64,000 bases of DNA from Climacteris rufus (Eukaryota > Chordata > Aves > Passeriformes > Climacteridae). Below the pieces are notes generated by a model. The model was not told the origin of the DNA and searched no databases. It saw nothing but the letters and a program-made list of their open reading frames with translations. The stretch spans positions 119,786 to 183,785 of the forward strand of contig VZRZ01008251.1 in assembly GCA_013398175.1 (NCBI GenBank), in the 5' to 3' direction. Both the position numbers and the translations under genes were made by a program. How positions within the stretch are numbered: position 1 is the first letter of the stretch; each line of letters opens with the position of its first letter. Of the stretch, positions 47,461 through 60,540 are shown piece after piece.

Positions 47461-50400
47461 CTCCTGTGTAGATCAGGTTTGCAGCTGTAGCCTCTTGCAG
47501 TAACTACAAATGCTGTGCTGGTCCGGCTTAGGTTTGGACTTGTAGCTCTTCTCCCTTTGGTGTGAGGATGGGAGCTTATCCCTTGACAAGCATCCTCTCT
47601 AAAGGGTCTGTGCACAACAATCCTGTGGAACCAATGCCCTGCACAGCCCAACTGCCTTGGGAACAGCTCACTGCCCATTTGAACAGTCTCTCTCTTGCCC
47701 TGACCCTTAGGCTCGTGCCCTTGGCAGAGCAGCCCAGCAGCTGTGGAGCTTTGAGTGCCTTTCCTTTCAGCCTTTGTCTCTCAGTTGTCCCTTAAAAGTA
47801 CAACTGGCTTGCTGGTGTTAGAGAGGCAGCTTTCTTGCAGTATCTCCATATTAGAGCAGCATGCAGAGGGAATGTACAGATGATCCTTTCTGGTGACTGT
47901 GCCCGGCTGGGAGCAGAGTTGCTGCCTCCCAACTGCAGAGCTGTGCAGCATCACCGCTGGGGGAGAACAAATGGCTTGTCTGGCTCTGGTTTATTTATCC
48001 AGCTGAGCAGGGAGCTGATGCCATGCGTGAGTGCCTGTGTTGGCAAGACATCCGGTGCCTGAGCTCCTCTTCAGGTCTGTGTTGTACCATATAGACATAC
48101 CCAAGGTTAATGGATGGCCATTAGTTTAATCTGGTTTAATTTCATAGCTGTGCTTCATACATAGACTGAGCAGTGTTTTGACAGCATGGCATTACTTTAT
48201 CTACTCTTCCTAGTTCTGCTCCATATTCCTGAAGCTTCCTCTAAAACAGTTGATTCCTTTTCTTCTCTGTACAGCTGTTGAATTGTGGATGTAATATGTT
48301 TATCAGCTGAGATTGGTGTCTTGGAAACTTAATTTACCTTTTTATCTAATGCTTTATCACTAATGCATGGTAACGTTTCCTGGCAGGATATGCATTGTTA
48401 AAATTCGTTTGTAGGAACAAAAAAAAAAAAGGCATAGAAGCGGATGGCTCCCATTCTGTAAGGTTCAAAAGTTTTAAAGCAAAAAAGGAAAATGCTCTTC
48501 GTGGTACCTGACATCAGTCCCACCATCCTGCTTTTCCATGGGGTGACTCCTATCTGCTGAGATATAGCAGAGCCCAAAGACTAGGTGTGGTGGCAGCTGT
48601 GGCTGTCAAGTAAAGGAAAAGCTGGGAGGGGAAGGCTGGCCTTGTCAGGGCAGTGTCTCCAGCTGCACAGTAATTTCCTATGAGCTGATTGAGACCTTGG
48701 ACAGGCTTTTTGCTAAGAAAACCACTGCCACACATCAGGAATTCATTTTTTATTTTTCCCGCCATTGTCTTTTTGCCACGGAAGGAGTCAGCATTATCCA
48801 GTGGTCAGTTATCCTGCTGTCTGCCCTCTGTACCAGCAAAGCCACTCAAGCAAGTTAACAATACTGTTTTTTTTGGGGATGAGTGGCACATCCATTCATC
48901 AGCCAGCTTCAGTGACATGGGAATGGTCCTGAGGCTTGTCTTTGAGCAATTAGTTGCTATGATCACAAATAAACGGATAGACCGTGCTTCAGAGCTCCAG
49001 TTCCCAAGGACTGACTTCTTTCAAGTGCCTTTTGAAAGAAAGGAAAAAATAATCAAAAAATAATGTGCAGTTAAACTAATCTCCTCTAACAACGTTTAAT
49101 GCATTCTGAGGACTGATGCTTGAGGGAAGGGCGTTGTACAAAATGACAGACAGCAAAATGTACATAACTCTTTGTGCAGGGTTTTGAGGTATTAGGAAAT
49201 AAAGCTCCCAACACTGGCACATCACCCTCAGATTAAACACTGTGGTTTCACCAGCTCAGGATTGATTACTTTAGAAAGCACTAAGTATTTGTCAAATACT
49301 CTTCCTTCGGATACTTGACATCCGGATCCTTTTGTCCTCATGGACTTGCCTCGACACCTCTGGTGCTCAGCAGGCTGGGTGTGCTCCCTCCCACCCCTCC
49401 TCCTGGCCCCAGTGCCATGCCCTGTGCTGTGCCTCAGCCTTACATTCTTGCATGGCAGTAGCTGGTTGCACAGATTGATCCATGGCACTTGGGTGAGATG
49501 GGGGACCAGGATGAGAGAGAATATTTGCCTCTAATGAGCAGCTCTGTGCCCTTGAGTCTGTTAAAGAAAACCTCTTCCCCTTTGCAGGTGTGAGGAGGGT
49601 GTAGCATGGTTCCTGTGTCCTGCCCAGCAAGAAACATCAGGAAATGCTCCTTGTTTAAGCTCTGTTGACCATTTCTAGTGTAAAGTGTTTTTCCAGCTGA
49701 ATTCATGGCTGGATGTACTGTACATTATAGGATTATGTTAATAAAAAAAAGTGATGAAAAGCATCAACATTATATTTTAAATTTGCCACAGGTGCTTCTT
49801 TATTAGTTGCTTCCACCTTTTAAAATTTTTCAAGTCTGTTTTTCAGGGTTAGTCAGAACAGCACTGGAATAAATCTTCCTGCCTGTGTTGCGTCCCCTCA
49901 GCTCTGAAATGAAAAGTAATGTGGGGCTTAGCAAAACTGCTGCTCTTCCCCAAGATATGCCAGGGGAAGTTGCTTTATTTCTTTACCAGGAATACATAAC
50001 CTTTTCTTCACAATAAAAATATACCCTGCCAAGCATTAATTATTTTTGTTCCATGGTTGTGAAAAAAATTCTACCCAAAAATTGTCAGATTTTCCCAGCA
50101 CAGTTGTCCTGATATTCTCACTATGTAGAAATACATACAGAACGAGTGAGCTGTTCATGTATCATTGATAATTGAAAACAAATACAGACAGACAGAGGTG
50201 ATTTTTTTAAATTTTCACTTCAGAAGGTTTAAATCATGCCTTACTGCATTACACATTACAGGATATTTATGCTTGTGTTAACACCATAGTTAATTCTGAG
50301 GCTAGTCAGTCTTTCTGTGTTACAAGATTAGAGACTGAGTGCAGATCTACAGTAAAGCTTGTCTGGGGCAGAAAACTGACCTAAGAGGTTTGTTTTGAAG

Positions 50401-53400
50401 TCAATATTTTATGGACAAAGTTTGGTAAGTCTGTTCTGTGATTCTTCTCAAATAAAAGTGAAGTGCTGTGTGTTGAAATGGTTTCATTTCATCGTGTTGT
50501 ACCTGTGGAAGGACTTACCTGAAGAATTTTCTCTTACTATGAGACTTTGCAGCTGAGGACTGCAGGGAGGAATCTTGACAGATGTACTTCCATTTGGCTA
50601 TGAGGGGAGTAAAAAAAAACCAGAAAATACTCAGAGTCTTTAGGATGTGTTTAAACATTTGGGGGTTGCTTTGGAAAAGGTAATGTTCATTAGAAGGGGA
50701 TGCCTTTAGGATCTATAAATCATACAAGTGCACGTGACAGTTTTGATATGATAGATGAGCGTGTTAGGCCAGTGATGGGGAAACTTCATCCTGAGCAGTT
50801 TGTTGGCATTTTAGATGGGAATGAGCCACTCCCTGTGGAGGTCAAGAGTACATTGGTATTTGTGTGGCAATATTTGACGGTTCCAAAAACACAAGTGTGG
50901 TTTAAATTCCTAAACAATGCATAGTTACATGAACTGTAGCTTGCAAGGTTTTGAGGTAATAAGTTGTATTAACTTATACTACCAAAAGTTCAGTCTGTTA
51001 CCATTAAAGAAAACAAAGACCACTTTTTGTATTGGGAGGGCTGTAGCATGCTTGTTTCACAAGTATCCATATGTTTTACATGACTTGTTGCAAATACACA
51101 GGTGAGAACAGTGTCTATAGCGAGACTGATTTGTGTATCAATTTCTCTTGACCCTTAAATTCAAAGCACCATAGCAGCTTTCTGTTTTTCTTTTAGGTCA
51201 GGTCTCAGTGCTTTTAGGGCTCACTGATCCTGGCTCATTGCTGAATACTCTTGGCAGTTTTGTAGCTGTTAAATGTCTGAGTTGCATCTTTCAATTACAG
51301 ATTCATAGCTTTCTTCAGTGTCGTTTGAAGTGTAATTTGGTGGGAGCAGCTCATAAAGTCATGATGAGAGGATAAAATAGGAAGCATGCAGTTGAATGGT
51401 GTGAGAAATGAAACTGGTTTTCATCCAGTTTTTGAAGTATTGGCTTTATTTTTAACAAGCCTAGACCAGAGGTTTGATAAATTGGGGGTGTATGGACTGT
51501 GTTAGGCAAATAAAGCAATATTCTATTAAGAAATTATGAAAACCATTCATGTTGTAGAGCTTGGGTAGGACATTTTAATTGTACTCCTAGGACTCTGGAA
51601 AGTGCAGTAAAATAACTTCTGGGAGGTTTTAAGGCAACTTTACAGTGTGGTCAAATTAGAAGGCAAATTATTAGTTAAGAAGTGAGAACTTAGTTTTGCT
51701 TTGGTGGAGTGCTGTTAATTTTTTACAAGGAAGCAGGTTTGGTCTCGCACCTGGTGCGGAGTTGGCGTTGCCGACAGCTTTGTTCTGCAGCAGCCTCTCT
51801 GGGAGGGCGTGCATGTTCTCCAAAGGGGAAGGATGCCTTTGGTGGAGGTGCCTGGCTGTGTCTGCTCCTGGCTGGCAGCTCAGGTGCATTGTTGTGGGGT
51901 GGGATCCGGTCACTCCCTGGAGCTGGAGGAGTTGGGGTGAGCTGGTGAGTTACCGATAACCTTTTGTACGTTTGACGAGACCAAATCCTTCCGCTCAATT
52001 GTTCCGCTGGGAACTGACGCTTATCAGCGGATGGGTTTTGTATACCTTGTGTCCCTCTTGATTTGTTTTGGATCAGGGATTGTAAAAGCTGGTGTGTGGA
52101 AAGGGGTGTTGCAGGGATGAAGCAAGTATTCCCCAGCTTGTTAGAATTGCTTAAGCACAAGAAATGCGGTTGCTCCCAATGCCTTATGTGCAACCTCCTG
52201 GTGTTATTTACTGCTCCCCGTGCTGTATAATTGCAGTAGGGGTTATAAAATACTTTATCCCTTGCTCTGTGGGTGAGGATGGGTAGACTGAGGTGGGATG
52301 GGAGAGTGTGTGCCTGTTTCAGCCCTTCACATGGCCGATCTCCACCACTATGTCACTTCCTTCATTTACTTTCTCTCTGCACATCCACCATCCCTCGTTG
52401 CCCAGCGTAGCCAGGCTGTGGAGGTGGAAGTGGTAACTTTGGTCCCAAATGGAGCAGTGGGGTTTCAATTTGGATCTTCAGCAGCCTGAGGACAAACTGC
52501 TGTATGAAGTGATTTCTTTTCCTGATAGTGGTGTTATGGCACAGTTGTAGCAGGGTGCACTGCAGGGTAAGGCAGCAAATGAGCTTCAAGGGCCAACAGT
52601 TATTTCAAAACAAGGCAGGGAATTTAAGGAGGTTTTAAGCAACAAGGAAGTGGGGGACTTAATGTTTTACTTGAGAGGGCATTAACTTGCTTTTCACATG
52701 TCCTTTGCTCTTGAGACAATGGGAATGCTTTGAGTACTCATAGCCTTAGACATGGTACCTGTCAGCGATGGGTCAAATGGGAGCAGGCAAGTGAGAAGTT
52801 TGCTATGTCAAAGCCAACAAATGAACTGGTTTTGCTGGTGAGAAAGCAAATGGAAGTGGTTTCCTAAAACTGGGCTGCCTGGGTAGGATCTGAGATTTTG
52901 CCATCTTCCTTTTCTATTTTATCAGCTCAGATGAATGATGAGTCAGTGTGATCTGTATGGTGTGTTTCATTATTGGAGACCTGTCAGAAGCGCTGGTTAA
53001 TAATCCAGAGCGTTCGGATTCAATGTGATAAAACTAATCATAACAAAGTACTTCAGTGCCTAACTTGAAGCTGTGAAGAAAATCTTGTTATCTTCAAAGT
53101 ATGTGTATATGAAAGGGCTAATTTTTTCTTTCTTAACAAGATAAACTGATTGGTGATTTGCAGAGCAGCAGTACTGTTTCCAGAGGCTGCTTTCCAAACT
53201 TCTCTGAGATGAAGTGAAGCTGAGATTTAGTGCTGTCACTTGTGGAGTTTCAAGAAAATACTTCTCAAGACCTTTTAAGTTGCATGGCAGAAGTTGTTAT
53301 GGAATCAGCTTATTTAAATGATATCTAAATAGTTCTAATGAACATAAATTTACTTTCTTCATTTTTTGGAACAGCCTGCTTTTTTGCTGGGTGCTTTTTT

Positions 53401-56142
53401 CTTTTGTCAAGTTGCTTAAACAATTTATCATTAACACATTTACTGTATTACAATTTAACTTTGTAAATATTATTCAAATAACTTCTTTGAGGTAAGGGAA
53501 ATTGTTAAATGTCATCCCACACTTAGTTTTACCCAGGGGGAAGACTGAACAAGTGAAGATTGCTTTGAGTTCATTCAATCTGTCTGATGCAGGTTTGAAT
53601 TTCCTGAAGTTGTTTAATGAACACATTGAAAGCCCAGTGTAGCTGCCTGTCTCAGATCCAATAATTGTACACAATGTACTGCAAGGGAAAGACAGCCTTT
53701 TTCTTTCTGGTAAAAAGGAGTAGCAATCTGTCATTGTTGGTAATGAATGCTTGCAGGTAGCACAGTCCAGATTTAGCGTTTGAGCTGGCTTCCTTGTAAA
53801 GGTTTGGTTTGATTTCCTTGTTCTGTAATTTCCAGTGTTCAAGTGAGAGTTCTTGGTGGGTGACTAACACGATTCGGCGCTGGTTAAGGCACTTTTGAAA
53901 ACCCAGTGTTTTTCATATATTAAATATTTTATTAATGACATGAGGAGGTGTCAAGGCTAGTTCACAGTCACATGTTTTTGAGCCATGCGTCTGAATTTTG
54001 CCATTCTCAGATTTATTTTGTGAGAGTTTTGAATGAGGTTAGCACTTGATGCTATGCTGCTTCCTCACGTGGCCCATTAGCACCTTGGCTGTGTACCTCT
54101 TTAGCACAACCAAGTGCATATTTTTTCTTGTATTTCTGCTTTTTATATCTCAGTCTTTGCTGCATGTATAAGAGAACTGGAAGTGTGTTCAGAATATTAA
54201 GAGAAATATATTGCTACATGTGAATCCTGATGCTTTCTGTTTGAGGTGTAACTCTTCTGGGCAGTGATGCAGGAAGCTCGTCACTGCTTTTGCATAGCCT
54301 GTGAGATGCAATTTGCTGCAGTGTGCAGCCATCCATTTCCTTCTGGCACACAGAAGGTATCCTGAGGCAGAGGGGAGAACTCAGGGCAGAGTTTTAGTCT
54401 GTCAGTGGGAATAGCTGGCTGTTGTGGGACTGAGCTACACATGTGTGGTGGTGGGCTTTATCAGACTAAACCAAGAGAGATAAATGACAAAACTGAATAT
54501 AAAGCCTATATTACTAATATCTGGGAATGGCCAAGCTGTTAGGATTTGGAAGCACGGTTCAAAGGTTTGCCAAGTTAGTCTCTGATGATCACTAGGAGAA
54601 GAATTTGCCCAGGAGAAATGAATTATAAAGTAATTCAAGACTTTCTAAAAAAAAAAATCTTGCACAATCAGGGTTTAATGACCAAGATGATGGCTTTATG
54701 CTGCCATTGTCAGTGTTTAAATCCCCAGTATTTTTTTATTTGCACCTGTTTTTACTGATCTCATAATTGGCCATTGTTGCAGAATGCATGTGGAATTTGG
54801 TTGAAAGACCAGCTCTTCTTTTCTTTTTGGATGGAATGCAAACTACCTATTGCAATAAAGTTTCTGTGCTTGTGACTATGGGCACTGTCAGTATTTCCAT
54901 TATAAATTTCTGGATTTTTTTAAAGGAGCTTAAAACTAAGTTGTAAAAATTTGTTCTTGGCAGAGAACTTGTGTACAACATCTCAGCTCAAATAAGACTT
55001 TTTAATGAATTTTGAGAGAGGGAAGGAAAGCCTGAACTGCTTTGTAAGTTGAGGTTACACAGGCAAAGTGTGCACTGAAATCTCTTGTTAGTGGTACTCA
55101 GCTTGCAATGAAGTAGCTCAACAGAAACCCCTCAGTGTTAATCCCTTGCCCTGCATTACATTTTAAATTGAGTTATAACAATTGAGTGTAACTTTGATTC
55201 GTTCTGTGGAAAAGCTTTTGATAGAACAGCAGTCATTGCCAGGCAGACCAGAGGGTACCTGGCATCAAGAAGCAGGGAACTCTGCAGTGGCCAGTCCTTC
55301 CCACCGCAGGGAAAGGCTTTTTTATGGTAATGGTAAATCTATTTCTGAAGGAAAGAAGTAAAAATATGCCATTCCTATTTACTCCATTTTTTAGGGCTGC
55401 AGGAGATGCTCTGAGACCATGTTTAATCAATGTATATTTTCACTGGATTAAATAAGCCTGAATATTGACGTCATGAAAATAAGCTGAGAAGCCTGGTGGT
55501 GGATGCTGATGCATTTTACTCTTCTAATAAACACTGCTTCAAAATTTAATGAAGCATGCCATGTTGCTAAAGGTAAATGCAAACAAACTGAGCCATAGAC
55601 TCTTTGCTTGAGGTGCTGCTGTTTAATGAGATTCGTCACCAAGTAATGTGAGCAGATCCTGGTGACGCAAATGCCAGCAGTCATTTCCCTGCCCCATTGC
55701 AGGAGAAAACCTGGTGATACTGGTTGTTTTCACTAGAAGGAGAGAAAACACTGCAGCAATCTAAGTCCTCAGCAAAATGTTGAGCATCGCTGATGTTTAC
55801 TATGCCTTGGGCCCCTGGTTTGCTTTGACTTCCACTAAGGTGGGCTCCCTTCAAATGCAGTCTCCATGTAACCCTGCGCTCATCTATTCCCTCCTGTTAA
55901 CATGCTCTGTCTTTAATAGAAGCTTCCTAGAAGTTCTGTTGAGCATTCCCAATGTTGTATATGGTTTGGTGCAGCACTCAGCATGGTGTGTCCCTGGTTC
56001 TTATTGGGGCAACTGAGCACAACTGAAAAGCAAATAATTCTGGAAAGGATGCATTTTGTCAGAGATAGTGGTGTCTGGAACCTGTGCCTTCAATGGGCAG
56101 GAATAGATAGGCATACCAGTTCCCTGGAGACAGACCAGTGAC

Positions 56143-56280
56143 CACAGAATCACAGAATATTCTGAGTTGGGAGGGACCCACAAAGATTATCAAATCCAGC
56201 TCTGAAGTGAATGGCCCATATGGGGATCAAATCCACAACCTTGGCATTATTAGCACCATGCTCTAACCAATGTTAAATGC
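56143..56280 (-). mobile_element. tRNA-Ile-derived SINE with CR1-like tail (TguSINE1-like)
   Basis: On the minus strand the element reads TTGGTTAGAGCATGGTGCTA, then ATAATGCCAAGG, then GGATTTGATCCCCATATGGG and CCA. This matches tRNA-Ile with an AAT anticodon, including the anticodon loop, variable region, T arm (B box) and 3' CCA. Next comes a CR1-type 3' tail, recognisable by GGGTCCCTCCCAACTCAGAA and the terminal ATTCTGTGATTCTGTGG direct repeat. This tRNA-Ile plus CR1 structure is that of TguSINE1, known from songbirds and mobilised by CR1 enzymes. The first bases of the tRNA head (D arm side, near 56271-56280) are degraded. The tRNA part is a SINE head and not a functional tRNA gene. Confidence 0.85.
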
Positions 56281-58259
56281 CCTTCTGCCTTTTGTTCTGG
56301 AATGTCTGCTGTTGTGGCAGGTTTGTGGCTCACTTTTAAAAAGAAGTTAGTTCTTCGGTAGAGAAGAGATTAGTTCTGCTGTCATGTGTGTATCAGTGAA
56401 GCTGCGTAACAAGCAAAAGTCACAGCAGAAAGGTAATTTTGGAGAGCAGCTCACCGAACTACTTTTGCTGATGGAGGTGAGTTCAGTGAAGAAGTTTTAG
56501 TGAAAACTTTAGGATTTTTTTTGTTTTATAATAGGCAATTACCTAAACTTTTTGGAATCAGATAATTTCATTCTAAACTAGTAGAAATTTTGGCTTTAAA
56601 TGTTTTGTCGAATGTATGAGCTAATTTTGGAAAGGCCTAGATAACCAAATTGCCAAAAATTCTTATTAGTAAGTGTGTGAAATTTATGAAGCGATAGCTA
56701 TGCTATGGTTATAACTGTGGAGTCATTCGTGATTTTGCTTCTATTTTGCAGTTCTAATGATATTTCCAGGTGTGATACAACTGAATGATGTCTCAGGTCG
56801 TCTTTAAATAGGAATTCAATAATTGCTCTGACTTGTGATGATCCTGTTAGCTTTGTGTGTAGAAATAAGATTGTTTTTATGCCAACAACAGAAAAAAGAA
56901 ATGGTGTTTTGTTTTTGAATCTGTGGAACATTTATTTTTATGCTGTCTTGATTTCAAGCAGCAGCTGTAAATAAACTAATGCTAATCTTTGATTATGTGA
57001 ATTCCTGTTGTGAAACCCTGAACATGGTCTGTGGTTAAGCCTTGGTCCCTGGGTGGGAAGAAGAGTGAAAGCCCCTCTCACTGTGCATAGAAAGCTAACT
57101 GGTGTGTTAGTGTCTCTGATAAGACCTCAAGAGTTAAGTAATGCTTTGAAGTATTTGGAAACATTAATCGTCAATCTACATGTAAACCAAATATCATACC
57201 CATTTTATGAGTGGAGAAATATCCCCCCACTTTCTCCTGGGACACGTGCATCCCCCAACTGCCTTAATGTGTTTTTCCTTGGCATGCCCTTTAATACTGA
57301 TGGAGCAGAGTGACCCAAGATACTTAATATATGAAAATTGTCCAGGTGTTTGTGTTTGTTGTCTTATCAGATGTGCATGCTTTGCTATTTTCAGCCTTCT
57401 TTTCACACTCAGACTTTGCCTTGCCAGCTGTGGGAAATTCAGGTGTAATATCTTCAGGACAGAGTGTGCAGGTCTGCCTAGCACAGCGTCAAGTGCTGCA
57501 AACTGTGCAACTTGTCTTGAATGACTTTCCAAAAGTCATGGGCAACTGAGAGCAGGATTATTTTCCTTGGGCAGGATTACTTTCCTTATGCACTTTGTAA
57601 GAAACGTGTTGAAAGTCTAAGATAGATATGGAAGCCTGGGAGTTCCTGGCTGTAATAGTGATTTAATATAAAGTCAGTCCAACCTGCCCTTTCTAACGAA
57701 GCATTTAAGGACTCCTTGCCCAAATAAATGGATTTGTAGCAGGTTTAGGTCGCAGGTGAACCTTCCCAGTTTGATAACCCAGCCTGTGTATTTGCAGGAA
57801 TCTTTGAGCAAAATTGTGCTGCTGTTGTGTCCCTCTTCTCTTCCACAGTCCCTTGGTGCTGTATGTTGCAGTGAGGTTCTGTCCAGGGTCAGAATTTGCT
57901 GATATCAAGTCTGAAGGAGTACATCTGCCTCACAGCTTGTCTTCTCTTCAGAAATGACTTTAAGGGACACAGAAAGGTCTAAGAGTTGAGGAAGCTGCTC
58001 TCTTTTATTCCCCAGTGAATCATCTGTTTTTCTTTCCCCCACTTACCATGCTTGCAGGGATTATCTCCTCTGGTTCCTTTTCGCTGCGGGTGGTCCTCTT
58101 CAGCCCTGGCTGTTGCCTTAGGTTTTAACCCTTATATTTTTCGAATTCTTTATTGCCTGGTGTGTGTGCTTCATAGCCTGTGACCTGCTGTTCTCTATAG
58201 ACATAACAGTGCCTCTCTGGGCTTGCTCTTCAAGGACACTTAGACTGCCCAGGCCCAAG

Positions 58260-58520
58260 CTTCTAAAGGAGAGGGGGGAGCGAGCTAAGGGAGCTAGGGG
58301 GAAATTGCAAAGTTTTAATTGGTGAATTTATGCTGATATGCAAATGGACCAAACCTATAAAGGTGTGGAGAACTCGTGACTCGTCATCCATTTTGGGTGA
58401 TGCCCCTGGGTGGGCTTTGTCTGCCCTAAATGTACCTTCTGAAGACCTTTTGAATAAACACCCACCTTTTATTCCCTTACTCCTGACTAGTCTCAGTTTC
58501 TGGGCTGGCCTTTTCAGGCA
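58260..58520 (+). mobile_element. probable solo LTR of an endogenous retrovirus (core and 3' part)
   Basis: The segment has the order expected of an LTR. An octamer ATGCAAAT (58338-58345) comes first, then a TATA box TATAAA (58356-58361) and a polyadenylation signal AATAAA (58453-58458). A pyrimidine-rich U5-like stretch follows and ends ...TTTTCAGGCA at about 58520. The spacing of about 95 bp between TATA and poly(A) signal is typical of the compact R region of avian ERVs. The 5' boundary is not clear and could lie anywhere from about 57860 to 58260. I could not confirm a target-site duplication. No gag, pol or env sequence is next to it, hence solo LTR. Confidence 0.6.
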
Positions 58521-60487
58521 ATGTGGCTGCCCCTGTTCTGCCACAGCTTCCCCTGAGTACAAATCTTTCCCAGTGCCCATCCTGGGGTTTTGGGGAAGGT
58601 ACTGCATTCTGAGTGGTCTTGATGTGCACGACTGGAAGTGGCAGCAGTGCAGTGTGGCAAAACACAGGTAACTCAGTGGTTATGTCTCAGCCCGTTTCCT
58701 AGAGGATGGAGCTGCTCATAGTTAGAACTGCTCTGGCAGATGGTACCTTCTGACTCCTGCATGGAAAATGTAGTGGTAAAGTGGATTTCCAGTCTCCTGG
58801 TGCTACAGCTTCCCTGGAACATGTCTCCATCACCTATGATCAAATCTCTTTACCTTCCCACCAAACCATGACTATTTGCAAAGGAAGCGCTGGCTGGTTT
58901 TGTGTGGGTGACTTTAACATGCTGACATTGGGAAGGGCTGTTTTCTTGGTTGGAGCCATATTTTTATGTAATTAAAATCTGATTTAGAAATTAATGTAGG
59001 TGCCAGTTTCTCTGGTGTGACAAGGTAAAGACCATAGGAATAGGAACTAATTTTGCCAAGCTCTTTTGATAGGCTTGAGACAGGCATAGTGGGATGCACT
59101 CAGCCCAGAGCAGCTGCATTTTGCCTTCCATGTCTTCAAAGGAGCAGTGGATCACAAAACAAGCACAAGAATGTTCCTGCAGAAAATAAAAAAAAATGAA
59201 AGACAGGACAGTCCAGCAGTTGACTGAATGCAGCCATGAAGATGGATGACTGGAAAGGCTAAGGAGTTGAGAACTGTTTGAAGCACTTCTAGAGTGGGAG
59301 TCTCAGTGACACTTCAGTGATGACTTGTTTAGGTTCCTGATGCTCTTATCCCACTGTGTGAATAAATAAGCAGACCTGGGCTGATGGAACACACCAGTCA
59401 AAGGAAGTTCCCACTGGGGCATACATAGTCTGAAAACTTCCATAAATTGTTCTGTAATATGACAGTTTCCAATTATGGGTTTTCATAATAAGATGCTTAC
59501 TGGCAACCAATAGTGCAAGTTAACTGTGGAAATTTCTATTGCTTTTCTTGGCCCCTATGCACTTCCTGAACAGTGTGTGTTTTTTCCCAGGTGTCCCATT
59601 CTGGGCTTTGAAAGTGTGTCAAAACATGCATGGGGCTGAGACCCCTGGGAGCTGGCACTTGGAGCCTGATCAAAAGAAACTAAAACAGCAAGTGAGGGGC
59701 TTAAGTTATGAGCCCCAACACGTAGATGCTTGGTTGATTTGTTTGTTTCCTGCCTTGATGAGTTAAAGTGTTGATCTCCAGTAAGAGATTTTCTTAGGAA
59801 CATGGGGAAATAATTTTTATACAGTTCTGAAGAAAACTTCAAACCCTTGGGAGGTATAGGTATGCAAATATCTTGGATAGCCCTTCCAGTACTTCTTGAT
59901 TAGTTTGCATTGTCAGCCCACTTTCTTCTTATGGGCACGTGCGGGTACAGGCTTGTTTGGTTTGTGAAATGTTGAATAAATCTTCAAAGACTATCATTGT
60001 TTCCAGGAAATATGTTTTTCATACATGCATGTATTGTTTAAAAAAAAAAAGACAGTAATGGATAATACTTTGCTTTGTGCAAGCCAACGGTGTGGATTTG
60101 CTTGGCATTGCAGCTTGCAAAGGATACACACTCAGCACAAGTAGATTCTTTTCTGATTACATGCAAGCACTGTGTAATAATTACATCTTTAAAAATATCT
60201 ATTGATTCATGGTATTGTCTTGAAGTTGCAAATGATCCAAAAGCCTGTCTGCTTCTTTACATCAGATACAAACTGGGTATTTTTTTGCAGTAGTTTGCTG
60301 AAAACGCAGGAATTTCAGAGAGTCATACCTTTGAAGATGTAACCTTATGTTGCTCTCTTCTAATCCACCACTCTTGAGTGATTTATTCTAGGGACTGTGC
60401 ATCATAGGTTTTGTCCTGGCACCCATTCCTGTAGTGTTGCAGTGCCTGTGCACATTACCAGAAAAAGATGGCTGGGAGACAGTTTAA

Positions 60488-60540
60488 AAAAAAAAGTTAA
60501 ACCAAAAAGAAAAGAACACACACACAAAGAAAAGAAAACC
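60488..60540. repeat. A-rich simple sequence with (AC)n
   Basis: An A-rich tract containing a run of ten A, AAAAGAAAAG-type repeats and a short (AC)5 run. It is simple sequence within intron 6 with no sign of a transposon body on either side. Confidence 0.75.

Noticed and set aside
56204..56280. Minus-strand tRNA-Ile gene
   Set aside because: The tRNA-like sequence lacks an intact 5' part, has mutations in its stems, and is fused to a CR1-type tail. It is a SINE head.
57863..58524. ATGT direct repeats at 57863 and 58521 as the target-site duplication of a 654-bp LTR
   Set aside because: A 4-bp match is expected by chance at this distance, and the sequence after 57867 does not show clear LTR features, so the 5' border was left open.
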